From positions 203,325,689 through 203,389,688 of the forward strand of contig NC_058523.1 in the NCBI RefSeq assembly GCF_904849725.1: 64,000 bases of DNA, in the 5' to 3' direction. Positions 35,413-44,887 of the stretch are shown one piece after another. The translations under genes and the position numbers were made by a program. Positions within the stretch are counted from its first letter, which is position 1; each line of letters opens with the position of its first letter. This stretch comes from Hordeum vulgare subsp. vulgare (taxonomy: Eukaryota > Streptophyta > Magnoliopsida > Poales > Poaceae). Under the pieces are notes generated by a model. The model made no database searches and had not been told where the DNA came from. It worked only from the letters and a program-made list of their open reading frames with translations.

Positions 35413-36050
35413 TCAGGGCGAGCCCAGAAGCTCACGTACGCTGGATGTGATGTCCTCCTCCACGCGGTGGACGCCGGCCTCCAGCGTCTCCACAAACTCC
35501 TGGAAGAAGACGAGGTAGCCCCCATCGCTCCTCACGTTGGGCATCGCCTGGGCCCTCCGTGCAATTCGACGTGTCACCGCGGTCGCCCGGTCGGTGATGC
35601 CGGCGAACTGCAGGGCACGCTGGGACGCCATCAGCCGGGCGTACGACGCCTCGTCCTGAGCCACCTGCATGGCGTCCTCTGCCTCCCGGACCTACTGCTG
35701 CAACGATGCTAGCTCCTCCTTGGCCTCCCCGTCTCCTTGTCGAGCGGCATCGAGGGCAGCCTGGACGCTCTCAAGCCGGGACCGAAGCTCTTACACCTCC
35801 TCTTGGAGCTCACCGAGCTTCGGCTTCTTGGAGGAGGGTGTGCTGAAGAATAAGGAAGATCAATGCAATGACAACAGACGGAGCAGCAAACAAAGGAAAC
35901 ACAGTGAAGGACTTACTCGTCAGCCATTACCCATCGGGAGCAGAAGCGCGTAGCCCCTGAAGGTCCTCCGCTACTGCCACCGGGGATGGACGAAGGCGCA
36001 GGAGGCGCTGCACACTTTCCCCCGCCAGAGCCATCTCTGGGGGATGCCAT
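35413..36050 (-). pseudogene. T2 antisense gene, short spliced form
   Basis: A minus-strand ATG at 36050 opens MASPRDGSGGGKCAAPP. Exon 1 runs to 35917 and ends SRWVMADE. A 74-bp GT-AG intron (35916-35843) follows. Exon 2 (35842-35413) continues in frame with a basic start (SSKKPKLGELQEE) and a long heptad-like segment, ending VRELLGSP and a stop. Two stops interrupt exon 2 (after LQEEV and after EELASLQQ), both readable as single substitutions. Compared with T1, most of exon 1, including its conserved domain, is absent. A TATA box lies ~106 nt upstream. The Athila-like element A is inserted further upstream. Function is unknown. Confidence 0.65.
35843..35916 (-). other. Predicted 74-bp GT-AG intron in the T2 antisense gene
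   Basis: The donor is GA/GTAAGT and the acceptor TTATTCTTCAG/CAC, with a pyrimidine-rich tract. It is in phase 2, right after a Trp-containing motif, as in T1. Splicing joins two open frames. Confidence 0.65.
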
Positions 36051-36155
36051 GAAGACGAAGAGCAAAGGAGGGGAAGAAGTCTCCTCGCGGCGGGTGGGTG
36101 AGGCAGAGAAGGAGCTCAAGGTTGCGGTGGCTTCCCCCGGAGAGGGCTGAGAGAA

Positions 36156-36161
36156 TTTATA
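36156..36161 (-). promoter_or_regulatory. TATA box of the T2 antisense gene
   Basis: On the minus strand it reads CTATAAATTC, about 106 nt before the ATG at 36050. A start site near 36125 would give a ~75-nt 5' UTR, a normal spacing for plants. Confidence 0.5.
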
Positions 36162-36404
36162 GACAAGCCCTAGCCACCAACCATCGCGGGAGTGTGGCGT
36201 TACACGACTCATGAGGGCCGCGACGTGGGCTGATGGAAGCGCTCCAGCCCACGACGCCTCACGTGTCACCAATCAGACACATCCGCGAGGGCCGTTGGGT
36301 GTGGTCACGTTCAGTGAGGAACATGATGGCCTCCGTGACTCTTGGGAGTCGCATCATCGTGGCCTGGCACCGCCCGGGTGCCTCGAGGAGCGAGATCGTC
36401 GCCG

Positions 36405-36409
36405 CGTAG
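36405..36409. repeat. Left TSD of element A (cgtag)
   Basis: It is identical to 46641-46645. This proves that the LTR starts at 36410, where the expected TG reads TT. Confidence 0.9.
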
Positions 36410-38163
36410 TTATCCCGTGACAGCAGACCTTCCCCGGCAACGGCGCCAGAAAAATGCTGATTCCGTGACATTGGACCTTCCCCTGCAAAGGCACCAGAAG
36501 AATTCTGTTAGCACTCTCCGGCAATCGAAACTAGAAGAATGTTGTTGGCGGCCCACCAGCGCGTGGGATCGCAGCAGTTTTCGAGGGTAGAGTATTCGAC
36601 CCAAATTTTTTGATCGCCAAACAGGAGGTGAGAGAATGCTCTCGAGTATTAGCAGCTGAATATGTCAGATTCAACCACACCTGAAAGATTAGTATCTGCA
36701 AGCAAAGTAGTAACATCAAAGTAGTATGATAACAACGGTGTCAGAAACGATCTGTTGACGGCAGACTATTCCTAACGATTGTATCAATGGCGCCAAGTTG
36801 CCCGTTTACGGAAATTGTCTATTCCCGTCAACGCTGAGCGAAAAAGTATTGTAGCAGGTAGCAGCAGTGTAACGAGTAATAGCAGTGGCAAGGAACAGTA
36901 GTAGTGACAGCAGTAGCATGTAGCAACAGTAGTAGCAACAGTAGCAGCAGAGCAAGACAAGTAACAGCAGTAGAGCAACACAAGTAACAGCAGCAGAGCA
37001 AGACAAGTAATAGCAGCAGAGCAAGACAAGTAACATCAGCAGTAGGACAAACTCGTAGGCAATGGGTCGGTGATTTGTTTGGATGATATTCACCATGCAA
37101 CAGTTATAACACGGAGAGATATGTGGCTAGCTCCCGTTCGTAAATGTGATGTAGGCATGCATTCCGTGTGTTGTCATACGTGCTTAGGGAAAATAATTTG
37201 CATGACATCTATTGTCCATCCCTCCCGTGGCAGCGGGGTCCAAAAGGAAACTACGGGATATTAAGGTTCTCCTTTTAATAAAGAACCGGACCAACGCATT
37301 AGCACTTAGTGAACACATGAACTCCTCAAACTATGGTCATCACCGGGAGTGGTTCCGGTTATTGTCACTCCGGGGTTGCCGGATCATAACACATAGTAGG
37401 TAACTACAACTTGCAAGATCGGATCTAAAACACACATATATTGGTTACAACATAACAATTTCTGATCTGAAATCATAGCACTCGGGCCCTAGTGACAAGC
37501 ATTAAGCATGGCAAAGTAGTAGCAACATCAATCTCACAACATAGTGGATACTAGGGATCAATCCCCATCAAAACTAACTCGATTACATGATAAATCTCAT
37601 CCTACTCATCACCGCCCAGCGAGCCTACGAATAGATTACTCACGAACGACGAAGAGCTTCATGGAATTGGAGAGGGAAGAAGGTTGATGATGACGATGGC
37701 GACGATTTCCCCTCTCCGGAGCCCAAAACGGACTCCAGATCTGCCCTCCAGATGAAGAACAGGTTGTGGCGGAGCCTCCGTATCGCAAACACGATGAAAT
37801 CTTCTCTCTCTATTTTTTCTGGGACGAAAGTGAACTTATAGAGCTGAGATTGGGTGCGACAGAGCCACGTGGGCCCCACAAGCTTGCCATCCGCCACCAG
37901 GGGGGTGGCGGTGGCTGTGCTTGTGGCCCACTGGCCCACCTCCTTCGGTGGATCTTTGCGCAGGTATTTTTCATATTTTCCAAAAATATTCCCCATAAAT
38001 TTTCAGGACGTTCTGAGAACTTTGATTTCTGCACAAAAACAACACCAAGGCAATTCTGCTCAAAACAACGTTAGTCCAGGTTAGTTTCATTCAAATCATG
38101 CAAATTAGAGTCCAAAACAAGGGCAAAAGAGTTTGGAGAAGGAGATACGATGGAGACGTATCA
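36410..38163 (-). repeat. Element A 3' LTR
   Basis: It ends TATCA (minus-strand start TGATACGTCTCC) at 38163 next to the PPT. Two PBS-like copies are at 36431-36448 and 36479-36495. A CAG/GTA-rich repeat region (agcaagacaagtaacagcag units) spans 36850-37045. A TATA box (CTATAAG, minus) is at 37835-37841. The GC hairpin is at 37871-37930 with inner arms ccgccacc and ggtggcgg. Poly-Leu ORFs over the repeat region are artefacts. Confidence 0.9.
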
Positions 38164-38177
38164 ACTCCCCCAAGCTT
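38164..38177 (-). other. Element A polypurine tract
   Basis: On the minus strand it reads AAGCTTGGGGGAGT directly before the 3' LTR. Confidence 0.85.
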
Positions 38178-40071
38178 AAAACCTTGCTTGTCCTCAAGCA
38201 ACTCAGTTGACAAACCGAGAGAGAAAGAAAAACTTTGACAAACTCTGTTTGATCTTGTTGTTGCAACTATGTCTAACTCATAACCAGAATTTCAGCAAGA
38301 TCACGAGTTAACCACATAAGCAAGTGACACAAAGGTTTCACGGTAAACTAATATCAATGGCTTAATCAGGTAACGAGCAAATAATAATGAGTTTCAAATA
38401 CCAACACTTCAATCAAAACAAACATGAAGCAATATGAATAGGTGGTATCTCGCTAGCTCTTTTTGAGACCGCAAAACATAAATGCGGAGCACTTTCAAAG
38501 ATCAAGGGCTGACTAAACATTGTAATTCATAGCAACGAAGATCCAGTCATAGTCATACTCAATATCAATCAAAAGCAAAGCATACAAATGACAGAGGTGC
38601 TCTCTAATTGGTGCTTATATAAGAAGAGGATGACTCGACAGGAAAATAAATAGACAGGCCCTTCGTAGAGGGAAGCATTGATTTGCAGAGGTGCCAGAGC
38701 TCAAGCTTTGAAAACAGAGATAATAATTTTGGGTGGCATGCTTTCATTGTCAATGCAATGACCAAGAGTTCTCAATATCTTCCATGCTACTCATGCTATA
38801 GGTGGTTCCCAAACAGAAAAGTAAAGTTTTAACTCCCCCCACCACCAATCAATCACACTCCACGGCTAACCGAATCCTCGGGTACCATCCATACTAACAT
38901 CAATCCAGGGGAAGTCTTGTTTTACAGTTATGTTTTCGATTTAAGCATGGAACTAGGCATTCCAATTACCGGCCCCTTTCTCGTGAAAGGCAGTGAATAA
39001 ACACATGTCGAGGATAACACTCCTAGCATGGAAGATACCAATAGCCCCCTGTCACCACATGAGCGGTTCGGGCATGCAAAACAAATTATTTCTTGAAGGT
39101 TTAGATATTGGCACATGCAAATTTACTTGGAACGACATGTAGATACCACAAATAGGTAGGTATGGTGGACTCTCATGGAAAAACTTTTGGGTTTATGGAA
39201 GTGGATGCACAAGTAGTATTCCGCTTAGTACAAGTGAAGGCTAGCAAAAGACTGGGATGCGACCAACTAGAGAGCGACAACAGTCATCAAGATGCAATAA
39301 GTTTGACTAACATTGAATGCAAGCATGAACAAGATATAAATCACCATGAACACAAACATCATCGAGGCTATGATGATTTTGTTTCAACTACATGCATGAA
39401 CATGCGCCAAGTCAAGCCACTTGAATCATTCAACGGAGAATACCATCCTATCATACTACATCATAGTCATCTCAAAATCTATGTTGGCATTCAAGACAAA
39501 CCATTATAAACACTCAGCTAATTAAGCATGGCATCAGAAACTATGATCTCTAAGTTGTCATTGCAAACATGGTTCTCTCACAACAAAGCTGAATCTGGGT
39601 TGACAAGCTAGTCATATTTACAAAAACAAAATAGATAGAGTTCATACCAGCTTTTCAGTCTGAGTAACTTCATCATATATCATCATTATTGCCTTTCATT
39701 TGCACGATCGAACGATGTGAAAAATAATAAGAGTGCTCGTGCATTGGACTAAGCTGAATCTGTAGGCAAACACAACGGAGAAGACAAAGTAATATGGCTC
39801 TTTGAAAGCTAAATAGGTAAGCATGCAAGAACCACTAAACATTGTAAACAATATCTTCTACCTTGACCCCAGAAAAAAAAATCATTTACACGGGGAAACT
39901 CCCAACAAGCAAAAGAAGAAAGGAAAATGTTTTTGGGTTTTCTCAAAAGGACACAAAACAAGAAAACAAGAAGACGAAAATAAACTAGCATGGATAATAC
40001 AGTGGCAAAGTGTGAACACCGGCTAACAAAGTGAAAGCATAAGCATGAAGGTAAAGTCGGTGAGAACACGT
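38178..40071 (-). other. Element A non-coding spacer
   Basis: About 1.9 kb of AT-rich sequence lies between the 3' ORF and the PPT, with no supported gene. It is bracketed by two copies of the AAGCTTGGGGGAGT motif (40072-40085 and 38164-38177). Confidence 0.6.
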
Positions 40072-40085
40072 ACTCCCCCAAGCTT
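40072..40085 (-). other. Element A internal PPT-like motif
   Basis: On the minus strand AAGCTTGGGGGAGT is identical to the terminal PPT. It lies 22 nt after the stop of the 355-aa ORF and forms part of an imperfect stem-loop (ccaagctta with tagcttgg). Confidence 0.7.
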
Positions 40086-40106
40086 AGGCTTTTGGCCTAG
40101 CTTGGT

Positions 40107-41174
40107 CTACTCCCATGGTGGGAAATAACTAGCTCCAGGATACTCCGGAGCAGACTGTGGATGCCACTGCTGTGTGAGCTCCTCTGGCTCCCACTGATAA
40201 ACTGGCGTCTGGTACTCGACTGGCGGCTCGGGCACGGGCGCCTGTGGTTGGGCCAAGCCCCAATATGCGTAGATGTCCGAGGGCATAATAGTGTACTTGC
40301 CTGCATGAAGATCGAACAAAGAAGGAGCAGGCAAAGTAATAGTCTCTCGAGTACCCTGACTAAATACCAGGTTATAAATCATCTGTCTACTAGCATCTCT
40401 ATCCAGAAAATCATGGCGAACCATGCTGTCATAATCCAGATATTTCTCAAGGAGGAGCATCTCTCCTTCCTCTCCCAGTCTAATGGGTATCTCAAAGTGT
40501 CTGGCAAGACGGGTAGCGTAGATACCTCCATAGACGACACCCTTGGAACGGTTGGTGTTCAACCGCTGGGCTACTATAGCACCTAGGCTATAAGTCTTAT
40601 TGTTATAAAGGCCTTCGCGCAAAACCGCAAAGTCTGGAGAACTAAGTGATCCAGCCTCCCCACGGCTAATCAAACATTTTCCCACAAATAGTGAGAAGTA
40701 TCGAAGCACAGGAAAATGTATGCTAGCAATTCTAGCGCGAGACACTCCTCTCTCCTCTCCAACAGCAATAGTACCGATGAAATCCTCCAAGTCCCGTGGA
40801 CGAGGGTCACTGATATCCCCAACATAAGGTAATTTGCATACATTGCAAAAATCCTGTAGTGTCATGCACCGGGGAACATCGTATATCATGAACTCAACCA
40901 TGGGAGGATTCTTCCACGGATAAAAGTTGAAGTTTTGAACGAAAATATTGGTGAGTAGGAGATATTGTGAGCACTTATCTTCAACGAACGCACTAAGACC
41001 TGCGTTCTCCACCAAGTAATAAAAGTCTTCATAAAGCCCAGCGGCGCGCAAAAATTGATCACTTGGCCACTCGCACGCTCGAACTTCTGTGACTTGAGGG
41101 ACTACGTACTTGGGGTGATTCTTCTCATCTTGCTTGGGGTTACGGCTTGAAGAGACTCTCAAGAACCTCCTCAT
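40107..41174 (-). CDS. ATHILA-type 3' ORF, 355 aa, open
   Basis: It opens MRRFLRVSSSRNPKQDEK. The core has the Athila extra-ORF pattern: FLRAAGLYEDFYYLVENAGL, then FYPWKNPPMVEFMIYDVPR and DFCNVCKLPYVGDI. A Pro/Gln/Tyr-rich C-terminal tail follows (QAPVPEPPVEYQTPVYQWEP). I relate it to the family named after Athila ORF-1. No signal peptide or transmembrane segment is evident, so an envelope role is not supported. The frame is fully open although gag-protease carries two stops. It lies behind a block homologous to the LTR promoter region. Its function is unknown. Confidence 0.75.
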   Translation of the reverse strand: MRRFLRVSSSRNPKQDEKNHPKYVVPQVTEVRACEWPSDQFLRAAGLYEDFYYLVENAGLSAFVEDKCSQYLLLTNIFVQNFNFYPWKNPPMVEFMIYDVPRCMTLQDFCNVCKLPYVGDISDPRPRDLEDFIGTIAVGEERGVSRARIASIHFPVLRYFSLFVGKCLISRGEAGSLSSPDFAVLREGLYNNKTYSLGAIVAQRLNTNRSKGVVYGGIYATRLARHFEIPIRLGEEGEMLLLEKYLDYDSMVRHDFLDRDASRQMIYNLVFSQGTRETITLPAPSLFDLHAGKYTIMPSDIYAYWGLAQPQAPVPEPPVEYQTPVYQWEPEELTQQWHPQSAPEYPGASYFPPWE

Positions 41175-41449
41175 CTTTTCCTTTTTCTAGCTTTGAAAAA
41201 TTATGAATTTTTTAGAGACTTCGAAAGAAAAGTGAATAAAGATTAACCCAACTTGTAGCAACTACTCCTACTAGTGCCTAGAGACCGTATCACGCGCTAA
41301 AACTACTTGGGACCAGCTAAAATCAACCTTTCTAGCTCAAGAACAGGGTCACCAAGGTTGCAAGAATACGCAAAGGATAAAGCACTAGAGCAAAAACTAA
41401 TTGGACCAATGGAGGAGTCACTTACCAAGGAGTAATTTCCCCAAAACGG

Positions 41450-41780
41450 TTCGGAGAATGGTGCTTTGAGCAAAGAGATCGAAAATCACAGTCAAATAAG
41501 AAAAACACAGGTTTGAGCTGCGAAACAATTTTTTCTGGAGGTGGAAGAAGAGGATGAGAGCTGGAATGAGTAGAGGGGGTCCCTGTGGGCCCCACAAGCT
41601 TCCAAGCCGCCACCAGGGGGGTGGCGGTGGCAGGGCTTGTGGCCCACTGGTCTGGCCCCCAGGCCAGCTCTCAGGCCCAGTATTTTTCAAATATTCCAGA
41701 AAAAATCATACTAAATTTTCAGGACCATCCGAGAACTTTTACTTTCGAGGTATTTATCTCCGGGACGCTAAAACAAAAAA
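41450..41780 (-). promoter_or_regulatory. Internal copy of the LTR promoter block in element A
   Basis: It is homologous to LTR positions ~37790-38060. Shared pieces in order on the minus strand are TCCTGAAAATTTA, a GAAAAATAC block, the GC hairpin (41586-41650, arms ccgccacc and ggtggcgg), CAGCTCT and CCAGAAAAAAT. The TATA of the LTR (CAGCTCTATAAG) is lost here (CAGCTCTCATCC). It lies between protease and the 3' ORF. Confidence 0.65.
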
Positions 41781-41972
41781 AAGGAAACACTAAACTAATT
41801 CTATCATTTTTCTTCTAAGCAACAGAAAATGAAAGCTCAAAACAGAGGTATGTGACTCTTTGATTCATCCATTTCATGGTCATCGAAAGAAATCCGTCAA
41901 TGGGGTTGATCAAGTCCTCATGACAAAACATTCTTGAATCGCAAGAGAGAACGGAGAATTTTCGAACAGCCA

Positions 41973-42692
41973 CTAAGTCACCTCAATGGGGATATGTATC
42001 TCCCCAATAAGCGAATCATACTTCATCTTCACATGAGGAATAGGGCATTCAAAGCTCCCAATAAGAATCGATGAAGTCTTTTTGATAGCATTGATGCAAT
42101 GTACTTGATATCGTTTCTTCAGAAAGTGCACTGTGTGCTCATTACCGTTGACATGGAAAGTGACATTGCCTTTGTTGCAATCTATAACAGCCCATGCAGT
42201 GTTTAAAAAGGATCTTCCGAGGATGACAGCCATGGCATCGACCTTGGGAATATCCAAGATAACAAAGTCTGTTAAGATAGTGGTGTTAGCAACCACAACA
42301 GGCACATCCTCGCAAATGCCGATAGGGAAAGCAATTGATTTGTCGGCCATTTGCAGAGAAATTTCAGTGGGTGTCAACTTATCCAATTCAAGTCTATGAT
42401 AAAGAGAGAGTGGCATAACACTAACACCGGCTCCAAGGTCACATAAGGCAGTTCTTACGTAGTTTCCTTTAATGGAACAAGGTATAGTGGGCACTCCGGG
42501 ATCACCAAGTTTCTTAGGAGTTCCACCTTTGAAAGTGTAATTGGCGAGCATGGTGGAGATCTCAAGATCTGGTATCTTCCGTTTATTAGTCACGTTATCT
42601 TTCATGTACTTGGCATACGGAGACATCTTGAGCATATCAGTTAACCGCATATGCAGAAAGATGGGTCTTATCATCTCAATGAAGCGCGGCAT
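41973..42692 (-). CDS. Element A aspartic protease
   Basis: This 239-aa frame is the retropepsin of a gypsy element. The active-site region reads TALCDLGAGVSVMPLSLY, with D-L-G-A as in Athila proteases. A second conserved block is VDAMAVILGRSFLNTAWAVI, the ILGRPFL-type flap/C-terminal motif. It is in the same frame as gag, 24 nt downstream, behind a TAA and a TAG. Both stops are one C-to-T step from Gln codons, so gag and protease probably were one polyprotein. After the protease the frame ends with no RT. Confidence 0.8.
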   Translation of the reverse strand: MPRFIEMIRPIFLHMRLTDMLKMSPYAKYMKDNVTNKRKIPDLEISTMLANYTFKGGTPKKLGDPGVPTIPCSIKGNYVRTALCDLGAGVSVMPLSLYHRLELDKLTPTEISLQMADKSIAFPIGICEDVPVVVANTTILTDFVILDIPKVDAMAVILGRSFLNTAWAVIDCNKGNVTFHVNGNEHTVHFLKKRYQVHCINAIKKTSSILIGSFECPIPHVKMKYDSLIGEIHIPIEVT

Positions 42693-42716
42693 AGATCTCT
42701 AAACCCATGGCTCCCT

Positions 42717-44819
42717 TTATTTACCATGCTTCCTAGCACTGAAGTTATTCTTATCATATCTCTTAGGTTGTGGGTTATCAGGATTAACCGTAGGTTCAAT
42801 CTTCACATCCTCATTATTGCTAGGTTGAGCATTATTATGAACATCACTGTCCATATTGTCACCAGGTTCATGTTCATCACCAGATTGTGTTTCTGCATCA
42901 GACGCAGAAATATTATTAGGTTCTTCAGGTTTGATAGTATTTGGTGAACTAGCATGTATGTTTCTATCATCCTTCTTCTTCTCCTTAGGATGATTGGGTG
43001 TATCAGCATTGATTGCTTGAGAATCTTGATCAATTCTCTTAGGATGACCTTCAGGATACAAAGGTTCCTGAGTCATTTTCCCTCCTCTAGTAATGACTCT
43101 GACAGAGTTGTCATTTAATTCATTGAGCAGGTCAGTCTGAGCTTTAAGTACTTGTTCTACCTGAGTAGTAATCATAGAGGCATGTTTACTCAGAATCTTC
43201 AGATCATTGATATTTCTGTCTACACAAGCACTTAAATGGCTAAGCATACGAGTACTTTGTTCCAAGTGTCTGCTAACATAATCATTGAAACTCTGTTGCT
43301 TGGCAACAAAGTTCTCAGATTCATCAAAGCATAGGCTAGCAGGTTTGTCAAAAGGAATATCACTCTCATCAAACCTACGTAGAGAATTCACTTCTACTAC
43401 CTGTATCGGGTTATCGAGACCATGGATCTCTTCGATAGGTGGTAGATTTTTGACTTCTTCAGATCTAATGCCTTTCTCTTGCATAGATTTCTTGGCTTCT
43501 TGCATATCTTTGGGACCGAGGAACAGAATACCTCTTTTCTTCAGAATTGGCTTAGGAGGTGGTTCGGGAATAGTCCCAGCATTATCGTTGATCAAGATGT
43601 TATTTAGTAGGGTCTCAGCTTGTTCTACAGTTCGTTCCCTAAAAACACAACCGGCACAAGTATCTAGCTGGTCTCTAGAGGCATCGGTAAGTCCGTTATA
43701 GAGGATATCAAGTATCTCGTTCTTCTTAAGAGGGTGATCAGGCAAAGCATTCTGTAGCTGGATGAGCCTCCCCCAAGCTTGTGGGAGACTCTCTTCTTGG
43801 AGTTGAGCAAAGTTGTATATTTCTTGCAAGGCAGCTTGCTTCTTATGGACAGGGAAATATTTCTCACAGAAGTAATAGACCATATCCTGGGGACTACTCA
43901 CACATCCAGGAGCAAGAGAGGTGAACCAGGATTTAGCGTCATCCTTTAGAGAGAAAGGAAACAACTTAAGGATGTAGTAGTGGCGGATCTTCTCCTCACT
44001 AGTGAAAAGGGTGGCTATATCGTGTAGTTTGGTAAGATGGGCTACGACCGTCTCAGACTCATAACCGTGGAAAGGTTCAGATTTGACTAGAGAGATTATC
44101 TCAGGATCGACAGAGAATTCAAAATCCTTATCGGTGATAAAGATAGGTGAAGTGGCAAACTTCGAGTCGTATTTCATCCTAGCTTTCAGAGATTTTTCCT
44201 TCCACTTGAGAAGTAATTTCTCAGTGTCATTGGCATCCTTACACGCAAGAAAATCCTCAGCTATCTCTCCCTCCATAACGTAACCCTCGGGTGTATCAGG
44301 CAATTCATATCTAGGAGAGCTAGATCTAGCAGGAGCAAAAGCAAGTTCTATATCAATAGTATCGGCAGTTTCGGAAGCATCACGAGCATTGGCAGTAACT
44401 CTAGCAATATGAGCATCAAGGAACACCCCTAGTGGAACATCAGGCAAAGTAGTATCTCTAGCAGTATCAAGCATAGCATCATCAGGAAAAATAGCATCTC
44501 TAGCATCATCAGCCATAACAATATCAAGCATAGCATCTCTAGCAGTATCAAGCATAGTATCATCAGGCATAGCATCTCTAGCAGTATCATGCAAAGCAGT
44601 ATCAGGCATAGTATCAAGCATAGCATCTCTAGCAATAGCATCATAAGCATCATCAAGCACAGGCGACATATCAAGATTTCTAGCACGAGGTGGTGTCGCA
44701 AACTTACTCATAACTGAAGGTGAATCAAGTGCAGAGCTAGATGGCAGTTCCTTACCTCCACTCGTAGTTGAGGGCAAGACTTTTGTTTCTGGATCCTTCA
44801 GATTCTTCATAGTGATCAA
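42717..44819 (-). CDS. gag: Element A Gag, 700 aa
   Basis: It opens MITMKNLKDPETK, only ~40 nt after the PBS. Residues 64-127 are degenerate acidic repeats of the LDTARDAM type. The gag core lies at about residues 280-390: HYYILKLFPFSLKDDAKSWF, then YFCEKYFPVHKKQAALQEI and PQAWGRLIQLQNALPDHPL. Residues 520-600 look coiled-coil-like. A charged, Asn/Pro-rich tail follows. I see no CCHC zinc knuckle. The length fits Athila gag plus the N-terminal repeat. The frame is fully open, so it could in principle still make capsid. The start is chosen as the first ATG after the PBS. Confidence 0.85.
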   Translation of the reverse strand: MITMKNLKDPETKVLPSTTSGGKELPSSSALDSPSVMSKFATPPRARNLDMSPVLDDAYDAIARDAMLDTMPDTALHDTARDAMPDDTMLDTARDAMLDIVMADDARDAIFPDDAMLDTARDTTLPDVPLGVFLDAHIARVTANARDASETADTIDIELAFAPARSSSPRYELPDTPEGYVMEGEIAEDFLACKDANDTEKLLLKWKEKSLKARMKYDSKFATSPIFITDKDFEFSVDPEIISLVKSEPFHGYESETVVAHLTKLHDIATLFTSEEKIRHYYILKLFPFSLKDDAKSWFTSLAPGCVSSPQDMVYYFCEKYFPVHKKQAALQEIYNFAQLQEESLPQAWGRLIQLQNALPDHPLKKNEILDILYNGLTDASRDQLDTCAGCVFRERTVEQAETLLNNILINDNAGTIPEPPPKPILKKRGILFLGPKDMQEAKKSMQEKGIRSEEVKNLPPIEEIHGLDNPIQVVEVNSLRRFDESDIPFDKPASLCFDESENFVAKQQSFNDYVSRHLEQSTRMLSHLSACVDRNINDLKILSKHASMITTQVEQVLKAQTDLLNELNDNSVRVITRGGKMTQEPLYPEGHPKRIDQDSQAINADTPNHPKEKKKDDRNIHASSPNTIKPEEPNNISASDAETQSGDEHEPGDNMDSDVHNNAQPSNNEDVKIEPTVNPDNPQPKRYDKNNFSARKHGK

Positions 44820-44860
44820 CTGATATATATCCCAAGTGACTCAGAGAATATAGCAATACC

Positions 44861-44878
44861 TCCCCGGCAACGGCACCA
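44861..44878 (-). other. Element A primer binding site, tRNA-Asp type
   Basis: On the minus strand TGGTGCCGTTGCCGGGGA has one mismatch to the tRNA-Asp-type site. It lies nine bases from the 5' LTR end. Two further PBS-like copies lie inside the LTR. Confidence 0.8.
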
Positions 44879-44887
44879 GAAAAACGC

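Noticed and set aside
36413..36418. LTR start of element A at the TGACAGC string (36418)
   Set aside because: That choice gives no TSD. Starting at 36410 gives the perfect cgtag repeat and aligns with the other LTR end.
36784..37100. Leu/Cys-rich ORFs resembling membrane proteins (also 45262-45578)
   Set aside because: They arise from CAG/GTA-type microsatellite sequence in the LTRs of element A, in several frames at once.
40107..41174. Envelope protein call for the 355-aa ORF
   Set aside because: No signal peptide or transmembrane segment is visible. It fits the ATHILA-type ORF, so I did not call env.
43285..43701. 138-aa plus-strand ORF
   Set aside because: It is the complement of the element A gag and has no independent support.
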